Shown here: positions 19,307 through 27,456 of the stretch, piece after piece | Numbering within the stretch: the first letter of the stretch is position 1 | Layout: each line of letters opens with the position of its first letter | Assembly (NCBI GenBank): GCA_964510315.1 | Contig: CAZEAP010000022.1 | Coordinates: 1-64,000 of the forward strand | Reading direction: 5' to 3' | Length of the DNA: 64,000 nt | Source: CAZEAP01 sp964510315 | Lineage (GTDB): Bacteria > Planctomycetota > Brocadiia > SM23-32 | Position numbers and translations under genes: made by a program | Notes under the pieces: generated by a model | The model's database searches: none | What the model was told of the DNA's origin: nothing | What the model saw: the letters and a program-made list of their open reading frames with translations, nothing else

Positions 19307-20183
19307 CCTTGGCCTCCTTCGCAGCCCTCTTTTGCGCCCCCGATTCGGCGCCGAACCAGTCGGCGATCAGGTCCCCCACCTCTTCCTCCAGCAGGATGGC
19401 GTAGTAGTTGGTCCGGCTCTTGAAATAGTGGTAGAGCACCAGGGCCGGCACGGCGATGCTCAGGCCGGTGGCGGTGGTGATGAGGGCCTTGGAGATGTCC
19501 CCGCCGAGCAGCGAAGCGTCCCCCAGGGTGCCGGCCGCCGCCACCTTGTCGAAAGCGCCGATCATACCGATGACCGTCCCCAGCAGTCCCAAAAGGGGCG
19601 AGACCGTGGCCACCACCGCCAGGGGGTATGCCTTCTGACGCTCCCGCCGAAGATCACGGGTGGCCACGTCCCCGGCCAGAACCGACACGTCCGCCATGCT
19701 TTCCTGACGGTGTCGGGCAACCGTGGCGATCACCCGGGCCAGCGTGCTGTTTTTCTTCTCGTCCAGGGCTTTGAGCTGTTCCCAGTCGCCATTGCGCCAC
19801 AGCTCGTCGGCGTGCGCCGCCAGTCCCTCCGGGACCAGCTTGCCGCTGCGCAGGTTGACGAAGCGCTCTATCGCGTAGCCGACCATGGCCACTGACGCCA
19901 GGAACAGGAACACCATGGTCAGCCCGCCCTGCCTCAGTTTCAGCAGGAAGGCCTCACCGCGGGTCAGTTCCTCATCCTCCCGTTCCGCGGCCGCCGGGCC
20001 CTCGCCTTCAGGCGCGGCGGCAGCCGCCTCCCCGGCCTCCTCGGCCGGCTGAGCAACCGCCTGTCCCTCGCCGGCAGCGGGGGGGCCGCCGGCGGGCTCC
20101 GTCTGCGCAAGGGTCCGGCCCGCCACCAGAAGGAGGATTGCCATGATTACCAACAGGACCGCGCTTCGCCGTCTGCTGTGCAT
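19296..20183 (-). CDS. exbB: MotA/TolQ/ExbB proton-channel family protein with signal peptide
   Basis: A 295-residue inner-membrane motor subunit. It begins with a signal peptide (1-27, ending AGRTLAQ), followed by a Pro/Ala/Glu-rich linker (30-75) not found in E. coli ExbB. Three membrane helices follow at about 85-105, 185-212 and 228-250; the last two contain VSPLLGLLGTVIGMIGAF and ITTATGLSIAVPAL, the family signature. The ATG at 20183 is preceded by CGGAGAAG and gives a clean signal sequence. First gene of the ExbB-ExbD-TolA-like operon. Confidence 0.9.
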   Translation of the reverse strand: MHSRRRSAVLLVIMAILLLVAGRTLAQTEPAGGPPAAGEGQAVAQPAEEAGEAAAAAPEGEGPAAAEREDEELTRGEAFLLKLRQGGLTMVFLFLASVAMVGYAIERFVNLRSGKLVPEGLAAHADELWRNGDWEQLKALDEKKNSTLARVIATVARHRQESMADVSVLAGDVATRDLRRERQKAYPLAVVATVSPLLGLLGTVIGMIGAFDKVAAAGTLGDASLLGGDISKALITTATGLSIAVPALVLYHYFKSRTNYYAILLEEEVGDLIADWFGAESGAQKRAAKEAKDAG

Positions 20184-20452
20184 GCGACTTCTCCGAAGTT
20201 GAAAGGAATTGCGGGCTGCGTCGGCAGCCCGATGCCGCGCGGGAAGGGAGGGCGTCGGCGGCGACGGGGACTCTTCGGGAATCCCCGTGCCGACGGGGGA
20301 TGCACCAGAGGCCCTCACCAGCTTCACAGAACCGTCAAAGATAGTCACGACTTAATTGTAACGCCTGAATGAGCGCCGTGTAAGGGAGAGCGGCACACAG
20401 GGGCGTCCCGCGCGTGGAATGTCGATGGTTTGCCGCCTTAGCGGCGCCGGCA
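20184..20452. other. Intergenic region and 5' leader of exbB with a stem-loop
   Basis: A 269-base gap. A perfect inverted repeat CGGGCTGC-GTCG-GCAGCCCG lies at 20212-20231, some 30 bases upstream of exbB in its transcript, so it could affect translation. An AT-rich patch at 20340-20356 (ATAGTCACGACTTAATT) may hold the exbB promoter on the minus strand, with TACAAT on that strand, but no good -35 box is seen. No gene found. Confidence 0.35.
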
Positions 20453-21550
20453 TCAGCCGTCGGGCTGGAACTTACGGCCCTCGTCGACCATGGCCAGGTA
20501 ATTGTCCACGGGGATGTAGTTGGCCACACTGTTGCCGGAGCCCAGCGCGTAGCCTCCGCCGGGCATGCACTTCTGGAGTGTCTCGCGCACGCGACGGCGG
20601 ATCTGCTCCTCGTCGGCGCGGCACAGGAAGTCCACGTCGATGCCACCGAGGATGGCGATGCGGTCGCCGTACCGCTCGCAGGCAAGGGAAACCGGCTCGA
20701 TGGCGTCCTCGAACGAGTGACGGGCGTCGATCTCCACGTCCTCGATAAGGTCCTCCATGATGGCGCTCATGTTGCCGCAGCTATGCAGCAGGTAGGGTCG
20801 GCCGGCCTCGTGGGACATCCGGGCCATCAGCTCGTGGCCCGGCAGCACGAACTCCCGCAGGTCGTCCGGGCTGATCAGCGTCGCGGTCTTGAACCCCATG
20901 TCGTCGCTGCCCCAGACGATCTTGACGCGGTCGAACTCCAGCATGCGCGCCAGGGAGACGCGGAAGATGTCGGTCAGCCGCTCGCTGATGGCCCGCACCA
21001 GGTCGCGCTGGTCGTAGAGGGCGTAACAGAGCGTCTCGTAGCCCATCAGCCAGGTGAGGTGCTCGGCGAAGTGGGCGAATCCGCCGCTGCCGACCACGCA
21101 CATGTCCTCCGGCAGGTTCTCCTCATACCACTCCAGCGCGCGGGTGGTCGACTCGCGGGGGTCCGGCCAGGGATACGCCTCGAACTCCTCCCAGTTCGTG
21201 ATGGGACCCTCGTGTTCCTCCATGTAGTTGCGCCCGCTCTCCCGCGCCAGCTCGGCTGTGTCATCGACGGAGCAACCCCGGGTAGGCATCTCCAGGGCGT
21301 CGAGTCCCTGGCGCACGTAGTCGTAGCCCAGGAAACGCTGGAGGGCGACGGCGCGCTGCTGCATGAAGTGGGGATCGTCGGGCTCCAGCCCGTCCAGCAC
21401 GCCGTAGCGCCGAGCGATCTCCTCCTGGATCTCCCAGTCCAGAAACAGTTCGATGTGGTGCACGCGCTCGGGCGTGCCTTCCCGCATTATGCAGTCGCGG
21501 AAAGCCTGCCAGTCTGGTGTGGTCTCGACAGAAAAGGGACTGTTGCGCAT
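20453..21550 (-). CDS. Uroporphyrinogen decarboxylase-family protein (MtaA/CmuA-like)
   Basis: A 365-residue TIM-barrel protein. The metal-binding signature is PYLLHSCGNMSAIMEDLIE (H-x-C), with KIVWGSDDMGFKTATLISPDDLREFVLPG-type barrel strands, here recognised by SDDMGFKT and ILGGIDVDFL. This subgroup is usually annotated as uroporphyrinogen decarboxylase-like but is rarely a heme enzyme; methyl transfer is the better guess. The gene is alone, between the exbB leader and a DUF6064 gene on the same strand. ATG at 21550 is accepted although the upstream signal is weak. Confidence 0.75.
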   Translation of the reverse strand: MRNSPFSVETTPDWQAFRDCIMREGTPERVHHIELFLDWEIQEEIARRYGVLDGLEPDDPHFMQQRAVALQRFLGYDYVRQGLDALEMPTRGCSVDDTAELARESGRNYMEEHEGPITNWEEFEAYPWPDPRESTTRALEWYEENLPEDMCVVGSGGFAHFAEHLTWLMGYETLCYALYDQRDLVRAISERLTDIFRVSLARMLEFDRVKIVWGSDDMGFKTATLISPDDLREFVLPGHELMARMSHEAGRPYLLHSCGNMSAIMEDLIEDVEIDARHSFEDAIEPVSLACERYGDRIAILGGIDVDFLCRADEEQIRRRVRETLQKCMPGGGYALGSGNSVANYIPVDNYLAMVDEGRKFQPDG

Positions 21551-21622
21551 TGCGGCTTCCTTCTCGGGGATTTGGGGACAGGTGTACCCCCGTGTGATAT
21601 TTCAAAAGTCGCGCCGCGTCAA

Positions 21623-22282
21623 CTATGGAGTTGGTTCGGGCCGGTTTTTCGCGCTCCGCCGGACCACCAACATGGGGATGGTCAGCAGGGCGGCCGCCGG
21701 CACCCCCAGGTTTTGCCACAGCCCGAACTCGGCCGCCAGGGCGGCCGCCGCCGCAGCCCAGAGCACGGGGGCGACGAGAAGGTAGAGGGGCAGGCGCCCC
21801 CTGACACAAAGGAGCACGCCGAAGGTGAAGACCACCGTCGGGGAGGGGGCCAGGCCGAATTCGGGTGCCAGCGGGAAGTGCTGGCCCAGCAGGCGCCCGA
21901 TGAGCGGGTAGGCGACCATCGCGTAGAGAACCAGCGCGGCGCCCAGGAGAAGTGACGGCAGTCGCGGCGGGCCGAACCGCAGCCTCCTCTTCAGAACGCC
22001 CTCGTTCTGGAAGAGCAGTCCCTGCACGACGAACAATGCGCCGGCCGGGTATGCGAAGGGCGTGACCTCCCGAAGGAAAACCAGGTGGTAGCCGACCCCG
22101 ATCCAGATCCAGACGAACGCCAGGACGGCGCTGACGGTCATGTCCGCGTAGGGCGAGCGGACCCACAGAAGCACCAGCACGCCGGCGCCCAGCAGGTAGG
22201 CCCCGGCGTGGAGCGGCCACATCGAAAGGTTGTACCGGGCAAGGACGGTGAAATACTGCTCGAAAGTGAACGGAAGGCTCAT
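21623..22282 (-). CDS. DUF6064-family integral membrane protein
   Basis: A 219-residue membrane protein with six or seven hydrophobic segments. The N-terminus MSLPFTFEQYFTVLARYNLSMWP and the segment VWIWIGVGYHLVFL are what I associate with the DUF6064 family; function unknown. The ATG at 22282 is chosen because the frame upstream of it is not hydrophobic and family-like sequence starts there; CGGAGA lies a dozen bases before. It is 53 bases downstream of the sulfatase gene, possibly cotranscribed. Confidence 0.65.
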   Translation of the reverse strand: MSLPFTFEQYFTVLARYNLSMWPLHAGAYLLGAGVLVLLWVRSPYADMTVSAVLAFVWIWIGVGYHLVFLREVTPFAYPAGALFVVQGLLFQNEGVLKRRLRFGPPRLPSLLLGAALVLYAMVAYPLIGRLLGQHFPLAPEFGLAPSPTVVFTFGVLLCVRGRLPLYLLVAPVLWAAAAAALAAEFGLWQNLGVPAAALLTIPMLVVRRSAKNRPEPTP

Positions 22283-22335
22283 TACCCGTATCTCCGCCGG
22301 CAGGGGCATGCGCGCGGGGTGACCGGGCGGGCCAT

Positions 22336-23724
22336 TCAGAATGCCTCTCCGCTGAAGGCGCTTTCCGGCGGGGTCTCCGGGCCGATCTTCTCCGTCTGGC
22401 CGTAGCCGTCCACCGGGCAGCGAAGGCCGTCTGTGCGGGCGCTCACATATCGCTCGAACCACGCCGCCAGCCGGCGCCTCATGCGCCGGACGATCGGACG
22501 GCGCTCCTCCTCGGCGACCACGTTCTCTCGCTCGTCGGGGTCTTCCACCAGGTCGTAGAGTTCGTGGGGGCCGCCGGGGTAGCGGTGCACGTACTTCCAC
22601 TGCCGGGTGCGGATCATCCGGACCGGTCCGTACTCGTTATAGACCACCACCTCATCGCGCACCTCCTCGGCCTCGCCCCTCCAGACCGGCGCGAAACTCA
22701 CCCCCGGCAGCCGCTCGTCCTCCACCGGCGGGAGGCCCAAATAGTCCAGGAGGGTGGGGAGGAAGTCGTACTGGCTCATCATGGCTTCGGTGCCCCGGTT
22801 TGGCTCCAGATGGGCGGGATGGCTGACGATGAAAGGGACCTTGACCGAATTCTCGTACATGTTCAGCGGCAGCGTGCCGTTGCCCTTCCCCCAGAAGCCG
22901 TGATGGCCGCAGGAGAAACCGTTGTCGCTGGTGAAAACGACCAGCGTGTTCCGGCGCAGGCCGAGTTCCTCCAGCTTGTCCAGTATCCATCCAACGTTCA
23001 TGTCCATGGCGGTTACGGCGGCGAAGTAGCCCTTCAGCGAGTCGCGGTTGCCCAGGTGCCCGCGCATGTGAGGCTTGATCCAGGGATGCGCCGCCTCCTG
23101 GGGGCAGGACTTGAAGGGGCAGTCGTCGTAGGACTTCACGATCTCCGGCGGGTGGCCCGTCCATGGGGAGTGGGGGGCATTGTAGTGCACGCTGAGGTAG
23201 AAGGGACGGTCCTGGTTCTCCTCGATGAACTCCAGGGCGTCGTCGGTGATGACGTCGGTCAGGTATCCGGGCTGCACCTCCGCCTCGCCGTCGCGGATCA
23301 TCTCCGCGTCGTTGTAGTGGCTTCCGCCCGTGGGGAGCGCGAACCAGTGGGTGAAGCCGTGCCGCGGCGTGGGGCTGTCCCCGAGGTGCCACTTGCCGCT
23401 CAGGCCGCAGACGTAGCCGTTCTCCGCCAGCACGTCGGTGCAGCAGGTGAGACCCTCGATGTAGCGGGCGGGGTCGGGCGGCATGTTGCCTCCGCGGACC
23501 CAATCGTGCACGCCGTGGGCCGACGGAATCCGGCCGGTCAGGAGGCTGGCCCGGGCGGGGGAGCAGACCGGTGAGGTGCAGAAGAAGTTCTCGAACCGCA
23601 GCCCGGAGGCGGCCAGCCTGTCCAGGTTGGGGGTGCGTATCTCGGGGTTCCCGCAGCAGCCGGCGGCCCACGGCCCCTGGTCGTCGGTCAGGATGAACAC
23701 GACGTTGGGTTTCTTCTCGCTCAC
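22336..23724 (-). CDS. S1-family sulfatase with intact formylglycine motif
   Basis: A 462-residue type I sulfatase. The formylglycine site is C54-S-P-A-R in PVCSPARASLLTGR, the N-terminal metal site is ILTDDQG, and a later FTSDNGFSCGHHGFWGKG block supplies the remaining ligands. The substrate is probably a sulfated glycan, as in other planctomycete-like genomes. The cysteine requires a sulfatase-maturing enzyme, not in the window. No signal peptide is visible, so this one looks cytoplasmic. Contrast the second sulfatase-fold protein at 62951, which lacks this cysteine. Confidence 0.92.
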   Translation of the reverse strand: MSEKKPNVVFILTDDQGPWAAGCCGNPEIRTPNLDRLAASGLRFENFFCTSPVCSPARASLLTGRIPSAHGVHDWVRGGNMPPDPARYIEGLTCCTDVLAENGYVCGLSGKWHLGDSPTPRHGFTHWFALPTGGSHYNDAEMIRDGEAEVQPGYLTDVITDDALEFIEENQDRPFYLSVHYNAPHSPWTGHPPEIVKSYDDCPFKSCPQEAAHPWIKPHMRGHLGNRDSLKGYFAAVTAMDMNVGWILDKLEELGLRRNTLVVFTSDNGFSCGHHGFWGKGNGTLPLNMYENSVKVPFIVSHPAHLEPNRGTEAMMSQYDFLPTLLDYLGLPPVEDERLPGVSFAPVWRGEAEEVRDEVVVYNEYGPVRMIRTRQWKYVHRYPGGPHELYDLVEDPDERENVVAEEERRPIVRRMRRRLAAWFERYVSARTDGLRCPVDGYGQTEKIGPETPPESAFSGEAF

Positions 23725-23866
23725 CGGACGCCTCCCTCGCGTGCGCTCCAGGAACGCCCGACCGGCGGCCGGTCGGGCAGGAGCGGCCTCACATGCCGAA
23801 CTCGCCGTCCCGCGTTGGTTCGGAGGCCATTATAGTGGCGGGAGCGGAGGGGACAAACGGGGGAGT

Positions 23867-24592
23867 TCAGGATTCTCCGGCGGCTTCCCCCAGGGTGAAG
23901 TCGGGCGGGAGGTCGAGTTGCCCGTAGAACCGCGCCCTGGCCTGCTGGTCGTTTCTCTGTATCTCGGCGGCGATCTCGAGGGCGTCCTCCACCAGCCCCG
24001 GCGGTATGACCATTACGCCGTCCCCGTCGGCGATGACCAGGTCGCCCGGGTTCACGTAGACTCCTCCGCACTCGACCGGCTCACCGTAGCCGTCCAGCTC
24101 GATCCGTCCGGGAATGATGCCGCGGGAGAAACCGTCGCAGTAGACGGGCACTTTCTGTTTGATCAGCTCGTCGGTGTCCCGGACCCCGTTGTTGGTCACG
24201 ATGCCGACGGCGCCCTTGCTGAGCCACACCAGGGAGTTCATGGAGCCGACGTAGCCGGTGTCCCTGGTCTCGGAGCCGTCGATGACGATCAGGTCCCCGG
24301 GACGCAGTTCGGCGCCCCAGCCCGGCTCGCGGCCGTACCACTCGCTCTCCTGCCTGCGGAAGTCCTCCGGCCCGTCGGCCACGATGGTGTCGGTCGACGG
24401 GACATAGCGGAGGGTGAAGGCAAAGCCGACGATGCAATGGGCGAACTCGTCCATGTCCCGCCACAGGGGCCGGACGTCCGGGTTCATCAGGCCGCGGTCG
24501 AAGTGGCCCAGCGTGTCCATCGCGTCGTGCCAGTCGGTGACGCGGATTCCCTGGCACCTCTCCAGCAGAGCACGGCGTTCTTGCTCGTTCAT
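23867..24592 (-). CDS. RraA-family protein (aldolase/demethylmenaquinone methyltransferase-like)
   Basis: A 241-residue protein. The family signature is spread over GSMNSLVWLSKGAVGIVTNNGVRDTDEL, of which GAVGIVTNNGVRD is the diagnostic core, followed by VNPGDLVIADGDGVMVIPP. Members include RNase E inhibitor RraA and HMG/CHA aldolases; the longer N-terminus with VTDWHDAMDTLGHFDRG resembles the non-RraA, probably lyase-like subgroup. The ATG at 24592 has GGAGGAAGG just upstream. Adjacent genes give no clear pathway. Confidence 0.8.
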   Translation of the reverse strand: MNEQERRALLERCQGIRVTDWHDAMDTLGHFDRGLMNPDVRPLWRDMDEFAHCIVGFAFTLRYVPSTDTIVADGPEDFRRQESEWYGREPGWGAELRPGDLIVIDGSETRDTGYVGSMNSLVWLSKGAVGIVTNNGVRDTDELIKQKVPVYCDGFSRGIIPGRIELDGYGEPVECGGVYVNPGDLVIADGDGVMVIPPGLVEDALEIAAEIQRNDQQARARFYGQLDLPPDFTLGEAAGES

Positions 24593-24700
24593 GGGATCCT
24601 TCCTCCGGCCTCGAGTAGAGCGCAGCGACATTGTAGCCGTGGGGGCACGCCCGGTCAAAGCGCTCTGGCGGCACGGCCCGGCAGAGGCGTCTTCCGGTTC

Positions 24701-24729
24701 TTGACGGCCGGCGCTTCGATGGGTATACT
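24701..24729 (+). promoter_or_regulatory. Strong candidate sigma70-type promoter of the desaturase locus
   Basis: TTGACG at 24701-24706, a 17-base spacer and TATACT at 24724-24729; each box has five of six consensus bases. It is one of the best promoter matches in the window and drives a gene that is now broken. Confidence 0.6.
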
Positions 24730-24756
24730 TGCTGTGAGCAGCCGTTCGGACGGGGG

Positions 24757-25625
24757 TTGGCTAAATGGGGGAGAGCCGGTGGCGGGAAGCACGTAGTGAT
24801 CGTGGGGGCTGGACCCGGGGGACTGACCTGCGCCATGCTCCTGGCGCATCGCGGCTTTGACGTCACGGTCCTGGAGAAGGCTGACCGTGTCGGAGGCCGG
24901 AACGCCGAACTCCGGGTGGGGGACTTCGTCTTCGACACCGGCCCCACCTTCCTGATGATGAAGTTCGTGCTGGACGAGATGTTCCAGGAGACCGGTCGGG
25001 ACGGCTCCGAATATATGGAGTTCGTTTTCCTCGATCCGATGTACCGGCTCCTCCTCGACGACCGAAGCCTCCTTTTCGCCGAGGACTACCACCGGAACGT
25101 AGAGCAGATATTCGAGCTGCACGAACTCTCCGAGGACATGTCCTTCTACATCCGGAATGCCAGCGTCACCGACCCCACGCTCGCCCCGGAGGGCAAATCC
25201 GCTCTCTACGTCCTCGTGCCGGTTCCCAATAACAAAAGCGGCATCGACTGGGACCGGGAGGAGCATCCCTACCGGGAGAAAATCCTCGACACCATCGCCG
25301 ACAGGACGGCAATGAAAGACCTGCGCGAGCACATCGAGGTCGAGAAGGTCATCACGCCGACCCAGTGGGAAAGCGACTACAACGTCTATCTGGGGGTGCC
25401 TTCAACCTGGCGCACAACCTGGGGCAGATGCTTTACCTGAGGCCGCGGAACAGGTTCGAAGAGCTGGAGAACTGCTATCTGGTGGGCGGTGGCACGCATC
25501 CGGGCAGCGGGCTGCCGACCATATACGAGTCGGGTCGCATCAGCGCCAACCTCATCTGCGCCGACAATGGGATCCCTTTTCCCCGGCCGGCGCCTTTGCC
25601 GAAGATGGACGGGGTTGCCGACTGA
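24757..25625 (+). pseudogene. Phytoene desaturase-like (CrtI family) gene, internally deleted and frameshifted
   Basis: The N-terminus has the FAD-binding VVIVGAGPGGLTCAMLLAHRG and the family's DFVFDTGPTFLMM. Near position 25070 the sequence jumps in frame from the early LDPMYRLLLDD region to FAEDYHRNVEQIF and NASVTDPTLAPEGKS, which normally lie around 200 residues further on. At the G5 run 25392-25396 one base is missing, shifting the frame; the correct C-terminus ([32 protein letters not shown]) continues in the next frame to 25625. Combined length is about 289 codons against roughly 500. The start is uncertain (TTG at 24757). Either real decay or an assembly defect. Confidence 0.8.
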
Positions 25626-25651
25626 GGTGATCGTCGGGGCGGGCGTCCTCC

Positions 25652-25845
25652 GTGTTGAGGCCTCGACGCGCCCGAGGCGGCCTGAGATCGTTCATCTCGC
25701 GGGTAAGGGTGGAGGTCCGGCGGGAACCGTTCGGGGTGGTGCTGGTGATCGGCCCCTCGAACTATCCGCTGTTCCTGCCCGGGGTGCAGGCCCTTCAAGG
25801 GCTCGCGGCGGGCAATGCCGTGGTGGTGAAGCCGGGCCAGGGCGG
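25652..25845 (+). pseudogene. Aldehyde dehydrogenase fragment
   Basis: About 60 codons with RREPFGVVLVIGPSNYPLFL and ALQGLAAGNAVVVKPG, the unmistakable N-terminal third of an NAD-dependent aldehyde dehydrogenase. Both ends are missing: homology stops at CCAGGGCGG (25837-25845), where repeat sequence begins. In C30 carotenoid pathways an aldehyde dehydrogenase accompanies two CrtI-like enzymes, which is the context here. A full protein would need about 450 residues. Confidence 0.75.
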
Positions 25846-26899
25846 CCTGGGAACTTCTGAAGGCCGTCGCGGCGCGTACGCGGGTCGTCCCCACTTTGTC
25901 CCAAGCCGAACTGCCCACGGGCCGAAGCTCGGCGGGGGGAGCGGGCAGCGCTGGAAGCACTGCCACTGCGGGCAAGGATGCCCGCGCCACACGGGCTCCT
26001 TTCGTAGCGCGACCTTCCAGGTCGCAGTGCCGGGCCATCTTGGCCCGGCTCCGACGGAGTTCTTTGCGGCTGGCCGGAGAGAACCCGCCGAAGCTGAGGA
26101 CGACTCAGGGCGCGTGTAGGTTCCCCGGGGCGAACAGAGGAGGGCGGAGGTGATGAGCCGTTATGACGGCATCGGAGTGATCGGTGGGGGGAGCGGGCAG
26201 CGCTGGAAGCACTGCCACTGCGGGCAAGGATGCCCGCGCCACACGGGCTCCTTTCGTAGCGCGACCTTCCAGGTCGCAGTGCCGGGCCATCTTGGCCCGG
26301 CTCCGACGGAGTTCTTTGCGGCTGGCCGGAGAGAACCCGCCGAAGCTGAGGACGACTCAGGGCGCGTGTAGGTTCCCCGGGGCGAACAGAGGAGGGCGGA
26401 GGTGATGAGCCGTTATGACGGCATCGGAGTGATCGGTGGGGGGCTCGGGGGGCTGGCCGCCGCCTGCACCCTTGCGGCAAGGGGATGCGCGGTGGTGCTC
26501 TTCGAGCGGAACGAGTGGCTCGGCGGAAAGGCCGCCGTGCTGGACCAGGGCGGCCTGGGAACTTCTGAAGGCCGTCGCGGCGCGTACGCGGGTCGTCCCC
26601 ACTTTGTCCCAAGCCGAACTGCCCACGGGCCGAAGCTCGGCGGGGGGAGCGGGCAGCGCTGGAAGCACTGCCACTGCGGGCAAGGATGCCCGCGCCACAC
26701 GGGCTCCTTTCGTAGCGCGACCTTCCAGGTCGCAGTGCCGGGCCATCTTGGCCCGGCTCCGACGGAGTTCTTTGCGGCTGGCCGGAGAGAACCCGCCGAA
26801 GCTGAGGACGACTCAGGGCGCGTGTAGGTTCCCCGGGGCGAACAGAGGAGGGCGGAGGTGATGAGCCGTTATGACGGCATCGGAGTGATCGGTGGGGGG
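25837..26899. repeat. Three nested direct repeats carrying the dispersed hairpin element
   Basis: A unit of about 255 bases is present at about 25935-26190, 26187-26442 and 26643-26898 (offsets 252 and 456). Each copy contains the hairpin core in inverted orientation relative to 1-650 (GCGGGCAAGGATGCCCGC, GCGACCTTCCAGGTCGC, CCGGGCCATCTTGGCCCGG), then a strong RBS (GGAGGGCGGAGG) and the first 12-13 codons of the next desaturase gene. A further 104 bases on the left (25837-25940) are duplicated at 26545-26648. Junctions lie in CCAGGGCGG, GGGGGG and GGCCGCCG. Confidence 0.85.
26405..26553 (+). pseudogene. N-terminal fragment of second CrtI-like desaturase (copy with FAD motif)
   Basis: Begins ATG after GGAGGGCGGAGGTG and encodes MSRYDGIGVIGGGLGGLAAACTLAARG...WLGGKAAVLDQGG (shown in part), a correct FAD-binding N-terminus of about 50 codons. 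It then runs at CCAGGGCGG into the duplicated repeat and loses homology. It supplies the 23 codons missing from the next copy. Confidence 0.7.
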
Positions 26900-27240
26900 C
26901 TCGGGGGGCTGGCCGCCGTGCTGGACCAGGGCGGCTATCGGTTCGACATGGGGCCGACGATACTCACGGTGCCGGCGGTTCTGGAGAGGATCTTCGCCGA
27001 GGCCGGTCGGGAGGTCGAGGACGAGCTGGACCTGGTCGAGCTGGATCCTCAGTGGCGGTGTTTTTTCGAAGACGGCGGCCGGCTGGACCTGGTGGCCGAC
27101 CCCGAGCAGATGGGGGCCAACCTGGAGGAATTCGCGCCGGGACGGGGTTTGGCCGACCGATACAGGCGCTTTATCGAGTTGTCCGGCCGGCTCCACCGGC
27201 TGGCGGATGAATACTTCTTCTGGCGGCCCGTCGGTTCCAC
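26861..27240 (+). pseudogene. Second CrtI-like desaturase, copy lacking 23 N-terminal codons and the C-terminus
   Basis: Starts identically (GVIGGGLGGLAA) but jumps at GGCCGCCG, exactly 69 bases shorter than the preceding copy, to VLDQGGYRFDMGPTILTVP and continues as recognisable desaturase to about DEYFFWRPVGS. The frame remains open to 27484 without family similarity. Only about 125 of 500 residues remain, and the second half of the FAD-binding fold is lost, so it cannot be functional. Confidence 0.75.
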
Positions 27241-27356
27241 CGCGGGGTCGCTGTCGGGAGGGCCCGGCGGCTGGGCGCGGAGGCTGGTCCGGAGACAACC
27301 GTCTTGGACGGTTCCTTGGGCGGAAAGCCGGTTCAATGTCTCAGCGGCGCGGCCGA

Positions 27357-27385
27357 TGGAACTGGCGGGGTGTTGCATTTATAAT
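27357..27385 (+). promoter_or_regulatory. Possible promoter of the baeRF gene
   Basis: A perfect TATAAT at 27380-27385 lies 71 bases before the ATG. The -35 position (TGGAAC, 27357-27362) is poor. Confidence 0.35.
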
Positions 27386-27456
27386 GAGACGTGCGGCGCG
27401 TCCGCACGTCAGTTGGGAGTCGATTCGCACAGCAGACAGTTCAGGGGAGAGCCCTT

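Noticed and set aside
25896..26861. Several small plus-strand and minus-strand frames within the repeats
   Set aside because: Each appears two or three times with identical sequence because of the duplication and encodes only hairpin-derived peptides.
25837..26899. Insertion sequence
   Set aside because: No transposase, no terminal inverted repeats and no target-site duplications; the repeats consist of a hairpin element plus host gene starts.
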